A stretch of 64,000 bases of DNA from Pseudomonas berkeleyensis. Its GTDB lineage: Bacteria; Pseudomonadota; Gammaproteobacteria; Pseudomonadales; Pseudomonadaceae. This document shows positions 20,969-33,433 of this stretch, piece after piece (positions within the stretch are counted from its first letter, which is position 1; every line of letters begins with the position of its first letter). The position numbers were made by a program, and so were the translations under genes. The DNA lies in assembly GCF_014109765.1 (NCBI RefSeq), contig NZ_CP059139.1, positions 4,396,001 through 4,460,000 on the forward strand, read 5' to 3'. Below the pieces are notes generated by a model. That model did not search any database and was not told the origin of the DNA. It saw only the letters and a program-made list of their open reading frames with translations.

Positions 20969-21907
20969 ATGAAACCGGCGCATTGGCAGGCAGACCTGCA
21001 ACAAGTTCGACAGTTGCGACTGTTCCAGAAAGTCGCAGCCAGCAGCCTGGATCAGTTGCTGCGAGAGTTTCGTGCCTGCGAGCTGGAGGCCGGCGAAGTC
21101 CTGCTCTCCCCCTTCAACCGCAACCAACACCTCTACCTGCTGATAGAAGGCCAGCTCCGCGTCTACCTCGGCTCGCTGGACAACCAGGCCGTCAGTACCC
21201 TGGAAGTCGGTGACTGCGCCGGCGAGATCAGCTTCATCGACAATGAGCATCCCTCCGCCTACGTGGTAGCCGAGCGCCCTTCCACGGTACTGCGCCTGCA
21301 CCGTGAATCGCTGGTCGCGCTGTTCCAGCAATCGCCACAAATGATGCAGAACCTGCTGGAGCTGCTGTGCGAGCGAGTGCGCCAGGGCAACCGGCTGATC
21401 CTCGACAGCGAACAGAACGCCAACGTCGACACCCTCACCAGCTGCTTCAACCGACGCTGGCTCGAGCACGTGTTCGAGCGCGAGAGCACCCGCTGCGCCT
21501 TCAATGACGAACCGATGTCGCTGCTGATGCTGGATGTCGATCACTTCAAGGCCTACAACGACCAGCACGGCCACCTGGCCGGCGACTATGCCCTGTGCCT
21601 GGTGGCGCACACGCTGCGCAGTCAGCTGCGCCCCAAGGACAGCCTGGTGCGTTTCGGAGGCGAAGAGTTCGTCATCGTGCTGCCCGAGATCAGCGATCTG
21701 GAGGCGCGCAGCATCGGTGAGCGCCTGCGCGTGAGCCTGGAGCAGATCGCCTCCTTCTACTCACCGGTCGGCGTCCTGCCCGGCGTGACCATCTCCATCG
21801 GCCTGGCCCAGATGCAGCATCAGGACAGCCTGCAAAGCCTGATCGCCCGCGCCGATGCCGCGCTGTACCAGGCCAAGCAGCAAGGGCGTAACTGCCTCTG
21901 CGGTTGA
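20969..21907 (+). CDS. Diguanylate cyclase with N-terminal cyclic-nucleotide-binding-like domain
   Basis: 312-residue cytoplasmic protein without membrane segments. Residues ~15-135 resemble a CRP-type cNMP-binding beta-roll (LFQKVAASSLDQLL, LLIEGQLRVYLG, DCAGEISFIDN). The C-terminal GGDEF domain starts at DTLTSCFNRRW, has an intact active site GGEEF, and carries the RxxD inhibitory site five residues before it (RPKD). It is therefore predicted to make c-di-GMP and to be product-inhibited. Whether the N-domain binds a cyclic nucleotide is unknown. Confidence 0.88.
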   Translation: MKPAHWQADLQQVRQLRLFQKVAASSLDQLLREFRACELEAGEVLLSPFNRNQHLYLLIEGQLRVYLGSLDNQAVSTLEVGDCAGEISFIDNEHPSAYVVAERPSTVLRLHRESLVALFQQSPQMMQNLLELLCERVRQGNRLILDSEQNANVDTLTSCFNRRWLEHVFERESTRCAFNDEPMSLLMLDVDHFKAYNDQHGHLAGDYALCLVAHTLRSQLRPKDSLVRFGGEEFVIVLPEISDLEARSIGERLRVSLEQIASFYSPVGVLPGVTISIGLAQMQHQDSLQSLIARADAALYQAKQQGRNCLCG

Positions 21908-22003
21908 GCCGACTTATTTGGTGCGTACGACACGCCCTAAGCGCCGTGCGCACCGCTTCCCTGCTAGAGTGCCCGGCATAACAACACGCCCGGATGGCTT
22001 CTC

Positions 22004-23167
22004 ATGCGCAAACTGCTGATCGCTGTGCTTCTGCTCGTCCCTCTTTCCGCACTCGCCTTTCTGGGCCTGCCCCAGGTACTCGACGCACAGATGAACAGTG
22101 TGGCCAGCCCGCCACCCTATCCAGCCAGCGCCAGCGCGCAGAAGTTGCACCAGGGATTGTTCGTCGCCGACCTGCACGACGACGCCTTGCTCTGGGAGCG
22201 CGACCTGCTCAAGCGCTACGACTACGGCCATTCCGACCTGCCACGCATGCTCGAAGGCCGACTCGGCCTGCAGGTGTTCTCCACCGTGACCAAAACCCCA
22301 CGTGGCCTGAACATGGAGAGCAACGGCGCCGACAGCGACAACATCACTCTGCTGGCCATGGCCCAGCGCTGGCCGCGGGAAACCTGGAGCAGCCTGCTGC
22401 AACGTGCGCTGTATCAGGCACAGAAGCTCAAGGACGCCGCTGCCGACAGCGACGGCCGCTTGGTATTGATCCGCACGCGTGGCGACCTCGCCCGCTTCGT
22501 CGAAGCCTGGCAACAGGATCCGCGCCGCGTCGCCGGTCTGCTCGCCACCGAAGGCCTGCAACCCATCGAAGGCAAACTGGAGAACATCGACGTGCTGTAT
22601 GACGCCGGCTTTCGCATCGCTGGCCTCACCCACTTCTTCGACAACGAAGTCGGCGGCTCCGCCCATGGCCTGAAAAAAGGTGGCCTGACCCCACTGGGTC
22701 GCCAGGTCATCGCACGCCTGGAAGAGAAATCCATGCTGGTGGATCTGGCCCACGCCTCACGCCCGTTGATCGACGACGTACTGGCCATGGCCAAGCGCCC
22801 GGTGCTGGTCTCGCATACCGGCGTCGAAGGCACCTGCGCCGGCACGCGCAACCTCAGCGACCAGCACATGCAGGCCATCGCCGCCACGGGCGGAGTGATC
22901 GGCATCGGTTACTGGAGCACGGCCGTGTGCGACACCTCGGTCGCCGCCATCGTCAAAGCCATCCGCTACACCGCCGACAAGGTTGGCGTCGAACACGTTG
23001 CCCTGGGCTCGGACTTCAACGGCACCGTGCATACGCCATTCGATGTCACCGGCCTTGCGCAGATCACCGAAGGCCTGCAGAAAGCAGGCTTCGACGATAC
23101 GGCCATCGCCGCGATCATGGGTGGCAACGTGCAGCGCCTGCTGCTGGCCAGCCTGCCGGAGAAATGA
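22004..23167 (+). CDS. Membrane dipeptidase (peptidase M19, renal dipeptidase family)
   Basis: 387-residue zinc dipeptidase with an N-terminal hydrophobic signal/anchor (residues 4-24). The metal-ligand motif is DLHDDALLWE (aspartate in place of the second ligand helix typical of M19). Later motifs are TEGLQPIEG, the glutamate/histidine region VDLAHASR, VLVSHTGVEGTC and GSDFNGTVHTPF near the end. It is likely periplasmic and cleaves dipeptides, including those with D-residues in some relatives. The ATG at 22004 has a GGATGG site. Confidence 0.9.
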   Translation: MRKLLIAVLLLVPLSALAFLGLPQVLDAQMNSVASPPPYPASASAQKLHQGLFVADLHDDALLWERDLLKRYDYGHSDLPRMLEGRLGLQVFSTVTKTPRGLNMESNGADSDNITLLAMAQRWPRETWSSLLQRALYQAQKLKDAAADSDGRLVLIRTRGDLARFVEAWQQDPRRVAGLLATEGLQPIEGKLENIDVLYDAGFRIAGLTHFFDNEVGGSAHGLKKGGLTPLGRQVIARLEEKSMLVDLAHASRPLIDDVLAMAKRPVLVSHTGVEGTCAGTRNLSDQHMQAIAATGGVIGIGYWSTAVCDTSVAAIVKAIRYTADKVGVEHVALGSDFNGTVHTPFDVTGLAQITEGLQKAGFDDTAIAAIMGGNVQRLLLASLPEK

Positions 23168-23277
23168 GACGCGCGACGCGCTGCCCTCTTGACAGACGCG
23201 AGCGAAGCACTTCGCCACGCCCGCGTCTTGCATTACACTGGCGGGCGTTGACTCCTTAACCAATCGATGAGAAGCCC

Positions 23278-26339
<3,062 letters not shown>

Positions 26340-26359
<20 letters not shown>

Positions 26360-27284
26360 GCACGCTCTGCTCCTGCTCGTCCGCGCCTTCGTGCCTGGTC
26401 AAACTGCCAGGCTGGCGACGGGAACCGTCATCCTTGGCCAGGCTCAATTCCAGCACCCGATCACGCCCACCTTCGGCAATCAGGTAGCGGCCATCGTCCA
26501 GCGGCAGGATCGCCTGCGGCGCCTTGAGGAAGGACAGCACGGTGGTCTGCTCGCCCTGTGCATCGACCAGCAGCAAGCGGGCGCGATGGGTCGAGTCCTC
26601 GCTGATCCACAAGCCCTGCTCGTCACACAACAGGAACGTCGGGTTACGCAGGCCATCGATCACCACGGGATCGCGGCCATCCTCGCGCAACTCTCGAATC
26701 ACCCCGGTTTCCTTCTCGCTGTAGAGCATGCGCCCGTCCGTGCAACGGGTGATCGACTCGGTTTCCGACAGGTTGTCACGCACCACGCTCAGTTGCTGGT
26801 CATCCCAGCGGTAGCGCCACAGGCGACCATCGCTCTTGCGATCCTCGATGGCATACAGGTAGTGGCCATCGTCCCACAGCCCCTGCACCTGATCGCCCTC
26901 GAACAGCGCGGAGACACGTTCGTCCAACAGGAAGCTGACCGGCTTGTCGCCCGACTCCTGGCTGAATACCAGACCGCCACGCGTAGCGAGCATGCCGTCG
27001 GGTTTGGACAGCCCCTCGACGACCACCTCACGGCCACCTTCGGGCCGCATCAGCAGGATATTACCGCGGCCATCCTGCAACTCCTGGCTGACCAGAATGC
27101 CGCCACCCGGAGCGCGCGCCAGCCCGGCGGCCTTTTGCACACCGTTGTAAGCGACGCGGTACGACCAGCCACTGGCAGCCTGTACCGGAAAGAAATACTG
27201 CCAGGCGAAGAACGTCAGGGCGGCGGCCACCAGCGCGGCAGCAGCCAGCAGTGCGTTTTTCAGCAAACGCAGGGACATGCTCAT
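26340..27284 (-). CDS. Membrane-anchored beta-propeller protein (SMP-30/NHL-like)
   Basis: 314-residue protein with an N-terminal transmembrane anchor (about residues 8-28, LLKNALLAAAALVAAALTFF) and a periplasmic domain of repeated beta units. Recurring segments such as GLARAPGGGILVSQE, GLSKPDGMLATRGGLVFSQE, ITRCTDGRMLYSEKE and LRNPTFLLCDEQGLWISED indicate a six-bladed propeller like gluconolactonase/SMP-30 or NHL proteins. It starts 3 bases after the mntP stop, so it is the second gene of a manganese-riboswitch operon. Enzymatic activity is unproven; a second ATG at 27278 is possible. Confidence 0.75.
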
Positions 27285-27286
27285 GT

Positions 27287-27856
27287 TCACAGACTCGCAA
27301 AATGTTCGTAGAGAATGGTCGCGCCAACCAGCATCAGCACCACGCCGCCGAGTATCTCGGCGCGCTTGCCAACCAATTGACCGAGTATACGACCGAGCAA
27401 CATGCCCAGTGTCACCATGAGGGTGGTGGCCAAACCGATACAAAGTGCTGCAACCAGGATGTTCACCTCGACGAACGCCAGGCTCACACCGACAGCCAGC
27501 GCATCGATGCTGGTGGCCACGGCGGTGATGGCCAGTACCCAGAAGGAATGGCGCGCGGGTCGATCTTCTGGCTCGTCCTCATCGGTGCTGAGCCCGGCAT
27601 GGATCATATGCAGGCCGAGCCCGACCAGCAGGATGAAGGCGATCCAGTGATCCCACTCGAGGACGAAGCGGCTGGCCGCCTGGCCGATCAGCCAACCGAT
27701 GATCGGCGTGATGGCTTCGATGGTGCCGAAGATCAACCCTGCGCGCAGGGCCTCGGCAAAGCGTGGCTTGTGCAGGCCCGAGCCCTTGCCGATGGCAGCC
27801 GCGAAGGCATCCGTCGACATGGCGAAAGACAGAAGAAGCAGCGAAAGAGGATTCAA
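27287..27856 (-). CDS. mntP: Manganese efflux pump MntP
   Basis: 189-residue inner-membrane manganese exporter (YebN family). It has six hydrophobic segments arranged as two repeats, with the conserved aspartates in [16 protein letters not shown] and [18 protein letters not shown] chose the TTG at 27856 because it lies 6 bases after a GGAG site and gives the canonical [15 protein letters not shown] start. The reading frame upstream of it runs through the riboswitch. Expression should be switched on by Mn2+. Translation couples to the downstream propeller gene. Confidence 0.93.
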   Translation of the reverse strand: MNPLSLLLLSFAMSTDAFAAAIGKGSGLHKPRFAEALRAGLIFGTIEAITPIIGWLIGQAASRFVLEWDHWIAFILLVGLGLHMIHAGLSTDEDEPEDRPARHSFWVLAITAVATSIDALAVGVSLAFVEVNILVAALCIGLATTLMVTLGMLLGRILGQLVGKRAEILGGVVLMLVGATILYEHFASL

Positions 27857-27914
27857 GGGAAACTCCAGCCGGGCCTGAGTCAACGACAAGCCACTGCGCG
27901 CCCGACCTGGCACA

Positions 27915-28022
27915 GGACTGTCGTTGGTCTCACCAATCCCAGCGGATGCGTTGGCCACGGCAGGTTGCCGAGAATGTTGACCAACGCGCCGGCGCTAACG
28001 CGACGGCAGGCTACTCCCCAAA
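27915..28022 (-). promoter_or_regulatory. yybP-ykoY manganese riboswitch upstream of mntP
   Basis: On the minus strand the leader of mntP contains GGGGAGTAGCC at 28009-28019, GTCAACATTCTCGG at about 27970-27985 and GGTGAGACCAACGA near 27921-27934, the conserved elements of the yybP-ykoY class. The order and spacing fit the known aptamer. The class senses Mn2+ and activates export genes in other bacteria; the expression platform just before the start codon is inferred. Boundaries are approximate. Confidence 0.88.
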
Positions 28023-28184
28023 GAGGCGCGCAGCATAGCAGAACCCCGGACAGGAAAAAGAGGGCAGGCATACCGATCGTCAGCCGACACGGCTTGACCC
28101 TGTAGCGGCTTCAGGGTGTTCACTCTGCGCCCCGAGTGGCGCCGCAACGCCTGGCGTCGCACGACCTCAACCAAGAGACTGCCG

Positions 28185-28616
28185 ATGAGCACCACACCTC
28201 ACTCTCCTGCCTGGACGCCTTTGCTGCTGGCCTGGCTACTGGCTCTGCTCGCCACGCTTGGCGCGCTGTTCATCGGCGAGGTCATGGGGCAGGCCCCCTG
28301 CGTACTGTGCTGGTTCCAGCGCATCTTCATGTTTCCGCTGGCCCTGATTCTCGCTGTGGCCTGCTACCGAGCGGACTTCGCCGTCTGGCATTACGCCCTG
28401 CCGCTGTCGGTCATCGGCGGTCTGATCGCCCTGGGACACAGCCTGCTGTATTTCGACATCATCCCGCAGCGCATCCAGCCGTGCAGCGCCAGCGGCCCAT
28501 CCTGCACCGATGCCAACATGACCATCCTCGGCCTGCCGCTGCCTTTGCTGGCCCTGGCCACCTTCGCCCTGATCACCATCCTGCTGCTCATCGTTCGCCG
28601 GAGAACCCTGCAATGA
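28185..28616 (+). CDS. DsbB-family disulfide oxidoreductase (BdbC/DsbI-like)
   Basis: 143-residue inner-membrane protein with four hydrophobic segments. The first cysteine pair is APCVLCW (CxxC) and the second periplasmic pair is in QPCSASGPSCTD. This is the DsbB/BdbC architecture, which re-oxidises a DsbA partner through quinone. ATG 28185 gives a sensible short N-terminus. It overlaps the following thioredoxin-fold gene by four bases (ATGA), indicating a functional couple. Confidence 0.88.
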   Translation: MSTTPHSPAWTPLLLAWLLALLATLGALFIGEVMGQAPCVLCWFQRIFMFPLALILAVACYRADFAVWHYALPLSVIGGLIALGHSLLYFDIIPQRIQPCSASGPSCTDANMTILGLPLPLLALATFALITILLLIVRRRTLQ

Positions 28617-29269
28617 CCCGCAAAACCCTGGTCGTCACCCTCAGCCTGCTGATTCTTGCCGTATTCGCTGGCGCGGCTCTGCTTTACCAGGGCCTGGCCC
28701 CCTCCGAGCAGCACGCCGAAGCGCCGCATCCGGCGCCGGACAGCAGCAGCCTGGTGCGCTTCCATTCCCCCGTGATCGGGCCGGCCAAGGCCCCGGTCAC
28801 CATCGTCGAGTTCTTCGATCCGTCCTGCGAGGCATGTCGGGCGTTCCACCCCTACGTCAAACAGATCCTCGCCGAGAATCCACAAAGCGTTCGTCTGGTG
28901 ATCCGCTACACCCTGTTCCACCAGGCCTCGGAGCAAGCGGCTCGCCTGCTGGAAGCGGCGCGCAAGCAGGATCTCTATCTGCCGGTACTGGACGCCATCC
29001 TTCAGGCCCAGCCGCAATGGCATGACGACGCCAGTGCCGCCAAGGCCTGGGAAGCAGCCGAGAAAGTCGGTCTGGACGTAGCCAAGGCACGCGAGGAGAT
29101 GCATTCACCGGCCATCGACGCCATCCTGAAGACCGACATGCAGGATGTGCAGACCGTAGGTGTACGCGGCACGCCGACTTTCTTCGTCAATGGCCAGCCG
29201 CTGCGTGAATTCGGCCCAGCCCCATTGCGGGCGCTGGTGATGGAGGAAGTGGCGCGGGCAGGCAACTAG
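28613..29269 (+). CDS. DsbA-family thiol-disulfide oxidoreductase, membrane-anchored
   Basis: 218-residue protein with an N-terminal transmembrane/signal segment (residues 5-25) and a thioredoxin fold. The active site is CEAC in FFDPSCEACRAFHPYV, and the cis-proline motif is GVRGTPTFFVNG. The domain follows the DsbA/BdbD pattern. It is coupled to the upstream DsbB-like gene and probably introduces disulfides into a subset of periplasmic proteins. Substrates are not indicated by neighbours. Confidence 0.88.
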   Translation: MTRKTLVVTLSLLILAVFAGAALLYQGLAPSEQHAEAPHPAPDSSSLVRFHSPVIGPAKAPVTIVEFFDPSCEACRAFHPYVKQILAENPQSVRLVIRYTLFHQASEQAARLLEAARKQDLYLPVLDAILQAQPQWHDDASAAKAWEAAEKVGLDVAKAREEMHSPAIDAILKTDMQDVQTVGVRGTPTFFVNGQPLREFGPAPLRALVMEEVARAGN

Positions 29270-29304
29270 CCCACCCCGCCGTCTCGATACAGGGCGTTGC
29301 GAAC

Positions 29305-29610
29305 TCAGGTCTCGACGCCCTGAGCCTCGAGCTGATCCGCCTTCTGCGGCTCGGCTTCATCGTCCTTCTCAGCCTGCTCCTCGCCTTCTTTACCCAGGGC
29401 GCGGTTGGTGGATTCCTGCAGGGAATCCACCTGGCGATTGACCTCATCGACCACCTCGCCAACCGAGTCACTGATCAGCGCCTGGGCTTCCTTCTTCGCC
29501 TCTTCGGCCAACTTCTGCGCAGATTGCTCGGCAGCATCGCAGCCAACCAGGGCGATCAGTGCCAGGCCCAGTGCGGCAGGCGCCAGGCGGTGTTTCCAGG
29601 GGTTGTACAT
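29305..29610 (-). CDS. Small acidic lipoprotein with coiled-coil tendency
   Basis: 101-residue predicted lipoprotein. The signal peptide ends at the lipobox ALVGC, with cysteine about residue 24. The mature part is rich in Ala, Glu, Lys and Gln (AEQSAQKLAEEAKKEAQALI, then VDEVNRQVDSLQES), giving an amphipathic helical pattern, and ends in an acidic tail. I do not recognise a family. ATG 29610 is chosen because upstream residues are not signal-like. It sits 64 bp downstream of terC in the same direction. Confidence 0.75.
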   Translation of the reverse strand: MYNPWKHRLAPAALGLALIALVGCDAAEQSAQKLAEEAKKEAQALISDSVGEVVDEVNRQVDSLQESTNRALGKEGEEQAEKDDEAEPQKADQLEAQGVET

Positions 29611-29674
29611 CAGGTTTCTCCAGTGTCGAAAGCCCGGCCACACACGGGGCGTAGCCGGGCAAAAAGCTTATCCG

Positions 29675-30661
29675 TCAGATCTTGGCGGGCGGCTGACCAC
29701 GGGTCTTGTACAACGACAGCAGCACGCCGCCGATCAGCAGGCCCAGGGTCACGCTCAAGGACACCACGGCCGGGATCTTGCCGATGATGCCGACCAGGAA
29801 GATCTTCGCGCCGATGAACACCAGCACCAGCGCCAGCGCGTACTTGAGGTAGGCAAAGCGGTGGATCAGCGCCGCCAGGGCGAAGTACAGGGCACGCAGG
29901 CCGAGGATGGCGAAGATGTTCGAGGTGTAGACGATGAACGGATCCTGGGTGATGGCGAAGATCGCCGGCACGCTGTCGATGGCGAACATCAGGTCGGCGC
30001 ACTCGATCAGGATCAGCGCCAGAAACAGCGGCGTCACCCACAGCACGCTGCGGCCCTTGCCGTCATCCTGACGCACGAAGAAGCGCTCGCCGTGCAGGTC
30101 GTCGGTCACGCGCAGGTGCTTGCGCAGGAATTTCACCAGCACGTTGCTTTCCAGGTCAGGCTCGGCGTCCAGCTTGGAGAACAGCATCTTCACACCGGTG
30201 AAGAACAGGAAGGCGCCGAACACGTAGAGGATCCAGGCGAACTCGTGGATCAGCGCAGCGCCCAGGCCGATCATGATCGCCCGCAGCACCAGCACGCCCA
30301 TGATTCCCCAGAACAGCACCTTGTGCTGGTACTGCCGCGGGATGGCGAGGAAGCTGAAGATCATGGCCATGAGAAACACGTTGTCCATCGACAGCGATTT
30401 CTCGATCAGAAAGCCGGTGACGTAATCCATGCTGGCGTCGCCGCCTTTCTGGAAGAACACCCAGACACCGAACAGCAGGCCTGCGGTGATGTAGCCGGCG
30501 GACAGCAACAAGCTCTCGCGCACACCGATTTCGCGGTTATCGCGATGCAGTACGCCAAGGTCGAAGGCCAGCAGGGAGATGACGACAGCGATGAAGACCA
30601 GCCACAACCAGGTGGCCGTGCCGAGGAAGTCGGCGAAGAGGAACGGTTCTAGGGCAGTCAT
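29675..30661 (-). CDS. TerC/Alx-family integral membrane protein
   Basis: 328-residue protein with about eight or nine hydrophobic segments. The TerC family signatures are EKSLSMDNVFLMAMIF and ECADLMFAIDSVPAIFA, with conserved membrane aspartates likely to bind a metal ion. Relatives (Alx, MeeF/MeeY) export or control manganese. A strong GGAGGGGC ribosome site lies before the ATG at 30661. I looked for a second yybP-ykoY riboswitch upstream and saw none; only a hairpin CAGTC/GACTG at 30673-30692 is evident. Confidence 0.9.
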   Translation of the reverse strand: MTALEPFLFADFLGTATWLWLVFIAVVISLLAFDLGVLHRDNREIGVRESLLLSAGYITAGLLFGVWVFFQKGGDASMDYVTGFLIEKSLSMDNVFLMAMIFSFLAIPRQYQHKVLFWGIMGVLVLRAIMIGLGAALIHEFAWILYVFGAFLFFTGVKMLFSKLDAEPDLESNVLVKFLRKHLRVTDDLHGERFFVRQDDGKGRSVLWVTPLFLALILIECADLMFAIDSVPAIFAITQDPFIVYTSNIFAILGLRALYFALAALIHRFAYLKYALALVLVFIGAKIFLVGIIGKIPAVVSLSVTLGLLIGGVLLSLYKTRGQPPAKI

Positions 30662-30858
30662 GAGCCCCTCCTACAGTCAGATTGAACAGACTGTGATTCC
30701 GACATCGCGGTATTAACCGCCAGAGGGGCCCGGCATCACGGGCGCAAAGATACTCAGGCCGCGAACGCCGCTCAACGGGGCGAATTTTGCAAAGTATTTC
30801 ACGGCAAGTTGCCAGTTTCTCGACGCGAACGGCTGCCCAGAGCGGCGCCGGAGGTTTT

Positions 30859-33225
30859 TCAGAACAGCCCGAGCTGCCCATCCACCAGCCTGGTGAAGTC
30901 GCCGCCGACGAACGGCAGGATGGCATCGGCTACCGGCTGCAGTTGGCGGCTCAGGTAGTGCTCGTAGTCGATGGGTGACTGCAAACGCTCCAGCGGCTGT
31001 GGCCCGGCAGTGGTGATCAGGTAGCTGATCCAGCCGCCGCGCTGGTATTGCAGGGGCCGACCAAGACGCTGGTTGTGCTCGTCGGCCAGTCGCGCGGCAC
31101 GCACATGCGGTGGCACGTTGCGCTGGTAATCGTCGAGGCGCCGGCGCAAGCGCTTACGGTAGACCAGCAGCTCGTCCAGCTCGCCGGCCAGCGTGCGTTT
31201 CACGTAGTCGCGCACGTAGCCCTCATAGGGCTGGCCGGCGAACACCAGGCGATACAACTCCTGCTGGAAGCGCTGGGCCAGCGGCGACCAGTCGGTGCGC
31301 ACCGTCTCCAGGCCCTTGAACACCATGCGCTCGCTGCCGTCCTCGTTGTGAACCAGGCCGGCATAACGCTTCTTGCTGCCTTCCTCGGTGCCGCGGATGG
31401 TCGGCATGAGAAAGCGTCGGTAGTGGGTTTCGTACTGCAACTCCAGCGCGCTGCTCAGGCCGTATTCACGCAGCAGGTGTTCTTGCCACCAGGCGTTGAC
31501 CTTGCTCACCAACCCACGACCGATCCGCGCGGCGTCTTTCTCGCCATGCGCACCACCGAGCCAGACGAAAGTGGAGTCGGTGTCGCCGTAGATCACCGCA
31601 TGCCCCTCGGCTTCGATCAGCTCGCGCGTGCGCTTCATGATCTGGTGCCCACGCAGGGTAATGGATGAAGCCAGGCGCGGGTCGAAGAAGCGGCAACCAC
31701 TGGAGCCGAGCACGCCGTAGAAGGCGTTCATGATGATCTTCAGCGCCTGCGACAAGGCTGCGTTGCCCTCGCGCTTGGCCGCTTCGCGCCCCTGCCAGAC
31801 GCGCTCAACGATGGCCGGCAAGCAATGCCGGGTACGCGAGAAGCGTGCGCCACGAAAGCCCTCCACCGAGTGTTCGTCATCCGGCTGATGCAGGCCTTCG
31901 ACAAGGCCCAGCGGGTCGATCAAAAAGCTGCGGATGATCGATGGATACAGGCTCTTGTAGTCCAGCACCAGCACCGAGTCGTAGAGGCCGGGGCGCGAGT
32001 CCATGACGAAGCCACCGGGACTGTTCTCGCCACGAATGTCGCCGAGGTTCGGCGCGACGAAACCCAGGCGGTGCATGGGCGGCAGATACAGGTGAGTGAA
32101 GGCCGCCACCGAGCCGCCGCTGCGGTCGGCCGCCAGACCGGTGACGCTGGAGCGCTCCAGGAGGAAAGCGAGCAGATCGGTGTGGGCGAAAATCCGCGTG
32201 ACCAGCTCGCAGTCCTTGAGGTTGTAGAGGGCCAGCGCCGGCTTGTCCTCGTCGAACATGCGCTGGATCTCGTCCATCCGTGCATAGGGCGTGTCGATGG
32301 CCTTGCCCTCACCGAGCAGGGTCTGCGCCACCGATTCGAGGCTGAACGAGGAAAAGCTCCAGGTGGCCGAGCGCAGCGCCTCGATGCCATCGATGATCAG
32401 CCGTCCGGCCGCCTCGGCGAAGTAGTGCTGGCTGCTGTTGTGCTGGCGCCAGCCCATCACATCGCCACCACGCCCCAGCAACAACGGCACCTTGAGTTGC
32501 TCGGCGTGATCGCGCAGCACGCGCAGGTCGAACTGCACCAGGTTCCAGCCGATGATGGCGTCCGGATCATGCCGCTGCAGCCAGGCATTCAGGCGTTCGA
32601 GCAGCGCCTTGCGGCTGTCGCAGTACTCCAGGTCGAAGTCGACGATGCTGGCGTCGCCATTGGCCGGGCCGAGCATATACACCTGGCGCTGACCACAGCC
32701 TTCCAGGGCAATGGAATACAGCTCGCCGCGAGCGCTGGTCTCGATATCCAGCGACACCAGGCGCAGCGCCGGGCGGTAATCGGCGGCGGGCTTGAGTGAC
32801 TTGCAGAGCAGGCTGCCGTCCGCCTGCTCGATACCGTCGAACAGCACGCTGGCGGTGATAAAGCGCTCCATCAGGTAACGATCCGGCGGGCGAATATCGG
32901 CCTCGTACACATCCACGCCAACCTGACGCAGCTTCTTCTCCAGTTGCAGCAACTGGCGGTACTGGCGGCAATACAGGCCCAGCACCGGGCGGCGTTTGAA
33001 GTCGCGCAAGGCCAACTCGCGCAGCTCAACGCCCTTTTCATTACGCAACAGCGGCTCCGCCCAGGCGCGCTGCTCGGCGGGAATGAAGGCGACCATCTCC
33101 TGGCACGGCAGACGTATCTGACGCGGGCCGGCATCGGTCGCCAGCCAGAAGGCCACCTCTGTACCCTCCGGCGTATCACGCCAATGGCGGCTGAGCACGA
33201 AGCCTTGCTGGGGTTGCGTCATCAT
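30859..33225 (-). CDS. polB: DNA polymerase II
   Basis: 788-residue family B DNA polymerase with 3'-5' proofreading, used in replication restart and lesion bypass. Exo I is SLDIETSA, Exo [10 protein letters not shown] and Exo [12 protein letters not shown]. Polymerase motif A is [13 protein letters not shown], motif B lies in [15 protein letters not shown] and motif C is [11 protein letters not shown]. The ATG at 33225 (or the next, 33222) replaces a TTG four codons upstream. There is no obvious LexA box immediately upstream; a repeat cluster occupies that region. Confidence 0.95.
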   Translation of the reverse strand: MMTQPQQGFVLSRHWRDTPEGTEVAFWLATDAGPRQIRLPCQEMVAFIPAEQRAWAEPLLRNEKGVELRELALRDFKRRPVLGLYCRQYRQLLQLEKKLRQVGVDVYEADIRPPDRYLMERFITASVLFDGIEQADGSLLCKSLKPAADYRPALRLVSLDIETSARGELYSIALEGCGQRQVYMLGPANGDASIVDFDLEYCDSRKALLERLNAWLQRHDPDAIIGWNLVQFDLRVLRDHAEQLKVPLLLGRGGDVMGWRQHNSSQHYFAEAAGRLIIDGIEALRSATWSFSSFSLESVAQTLLGEGKAIDTPYARMDEIQRMFDEDKPALALYNLKDCELVTRIFAHTDLLAFLLERSSVTGLAADRSGGSVAAFTHLYLPPMHRLGFVAPNLGDIRGENSPGGFVMDSRPGLYDSVLVLDYKSLYPSIIRSFLIDPLGLVEGLHQPDDEHSVEGFRGARFSRTRHCLPAIVERVWQGREAAKREGNAALSQALKIIMNAFYGVLGSSGCRFFDPRLASSITLRGHQIMKRTRELIEAEGHAVIYGDTDSTFVWLGGAHGEKDAARIGRGLVSKVNAWWQEHLLREYGLSSALELQYETHYRRFLMPTIRGTEEGSKKRYAGLVHNEDGSERMVFKGLETVRTDWSPLAQRFQQELYRLVFAGQPYEGYVRDYVKRTLAGELDELLVYRKRLRRRLDDYQRNVPPHVRAARLADEHNQRLGRPLQYQRGGWISYLITTAGPQPLERLQSPIDYEHYLSRQLQPVADAILPFVGGDFTRLVDGQLGLF

Positions 33226-33247
33226 CGTTTCAGGCAAGCACGATCGG

Positions 33248-33344
33248 CCCCCTCTCCCGCTTGCGGGAGAGGGCTGGGGAGAGGGTGTTAGCTTTTCCCC
33301 TCTCCCCCGGCCCCTCTCCCATGAATGGGAGAGGGGAGAAAACA
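33248..33344. repeat. CCCTCTCCC/GGGAGAGGG palindromic repeat pair
   Basis: Two hairpins in tandem: CCCTCTCCCGCTTGCGGGAG followed by AGGG, then CCCTCTCCCATGAATGGGAG followed by AGGGG. They are separated by about 35 bases containing further copies of the CCCTCTCCC core. It lies between the divergent polB and truncated-hemoglobin genes and differs from the GTAG-headed repeats. This pattern is common in many proteobacterial intergenic regions; the origin is unknown. Confidence 0.75.
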
Positions 33345-33433
33345 GCCTCTGCAGTTACCCATTACCTCGAACCAAACTGGCCGAGCATTCTACGCCAGCG
33401 GTTACAATGGCGCCTTTTCCGCGGAACAACGCG

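Noticed and set aside
30662..30858. A second manganese riboswitch upstream of terC
   Set aside because: The family is often controlled by yybP-ykoY RNAs, but no GGGGAGTAGCC-like element or GTCAACA motif is found on the minus strand here.
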